From positions 1-21,179 of the IMG/VR virus record IMGVR_UViG_3300035212_000133: a DNA stretch of 21,179 nt; one strand, written 5' to 3'. The notes beneath the pieces are model-generated. The model was not told where the DNA came from. It saw nothing but the letters and a program-made list of their open reading frames with translations, and did not search any database. This DNA is from a virus. Numbering within the stretch: the first letter of the stretch is position 1; the number at the start of each line of letters is the position of its first letter. Positions 21,071 to 21,179 of the stretch are shown one piece after another. Position numbers and translations under genes: made by a program.

Positions 21071-21179
21071 CAAGTTACCAAGCATTAATAAACGAAATAA
21101 CGGACTTTTATAACAACCACGTACAAGTTCAAAAGGTCGGTTCGGACTTTCAAGAGCAAATGACTAACTTTGCCACAAA
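21067..21179 (+). CDS. Probable tail component after the tape measure (cut by right window edge)
   Basis: Only the first 37 residues are present: MTSYQALINEITDFYNNHVQ, then KVGSDFQEQMTNFA. The gene begins at an ATGA overlap with the tape measure stop. Short proteins starting 'MTYQELI-x-x-I' directly after the tape measure gene are common in Bacteroidota phages and are taken as minor tail proteins. The frame runs off the window. Confidence 0.6.
   Translation, partial: MTSYQALINEITDFYNNHVQVQKVGSDFQEQMTNFAT

Noticed and set aside
20758-21081. Minus-strand frame with a proline run opposite the tape measure gene
   Set aside because: The prolines are just the complement of the Gly-rich linker of the tape measure gene; it is a shadow.
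1-21179. CRISPR array, tRNA, integrase or insertion sequence
   Set aside because: I looked on both strands and saw no regularly spaced repeats of CRISPR type, no cloverleaf-like tRNA, and no recombinase or transposase motifs.

Overview
This window is part of the genome of a tailed bacteriophage or prophage. Its host is most likely a member of the Bacteroidota, probably a Flavobacterium-like bacterium. Four AT-rich promoters carry the Bacteroidota -7 element TAnnTTTG, three of them with a TTG/TTTG element upstream. Shine-Dalgarno sequences are essentially absent, and the portal, small terminase, tape measure, ERF and replication proteins look like those of Bacteroidota siphoviruses. All genes lie on the + strand and are very tightly packed: at least ten junctions are ATGA overlaps and several more are TAATG overlaps. 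No integrase, tRNA, CRISPR array or insertion sequence is visible.

Layout. (1) 1-1.1 kb: the end of the portal gene and a connector-like head protein. (2) 1.07-3.5 kb: a lysis cassette of holin, amidase endolysin and a protein with both a lipobox and a C-terminal membrane anchor (candidate unimolecular spanin), then a metallophosphoesterase and a strong terminator. (3) 3.57-4.08 kb: about 500 bases without a gene, AT-rich and dense in direct repeats and dyads, ending in a promoter; this is probably the early control region and possibly an origin. (4) 4.09-5.63 kb: small unknown early genes, ending with a protein carrying a DnaA domain IV-like helix-turn-helix. (5) 5.64-5.73 kb: a probable roughly 90-nt structured RNA in which two hairpins are joined by an 8-bp loop-loop interaction, the second hairpin being a rho-independent terminator. 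(6) 5.75-9.2 kb: replication initiator-like protein, RecA/DnaB-fold ATPase, DNA methyltransferase, coiled-coil protein, NinG and a PD-(D/E)XK nuclease. (7) 9.2-11.4 kb: a second early-type promoter driving an ERF annealase, a YqaJ/lambda-exo-like nuclease, a MazG-like protein, a tiny membrane protein, a mini SSB-like protein with an acidic tip and a small HTH protein, closed by a terminator. (8) 11.4-13.6 kb: a new promoter, small membrane and unknown genes, and a sigma-like protein. (9) 13.1-21.2 kb: terminase small and large subunits, two tail/baseplate proteins, the tape measure protein and the start of a further tail gene.

How the genes fit together. The replication proteins copy the genome, and the ERF/exonuclease/NinG/SSB-like set is a complete phage recombination kit. 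The sigma-like protein just before the packaging and tail genes is a candidate late regulator. The portal-to-lysis block precedes the early region while terminase and tail genes follow it, so the missing head genes probably lie beyond the right edge, in a circularly permuted or circular map. The least explained elements are the kissing-loop RNA, the repeat-dense control region and the recurrent AGTTATG start context.
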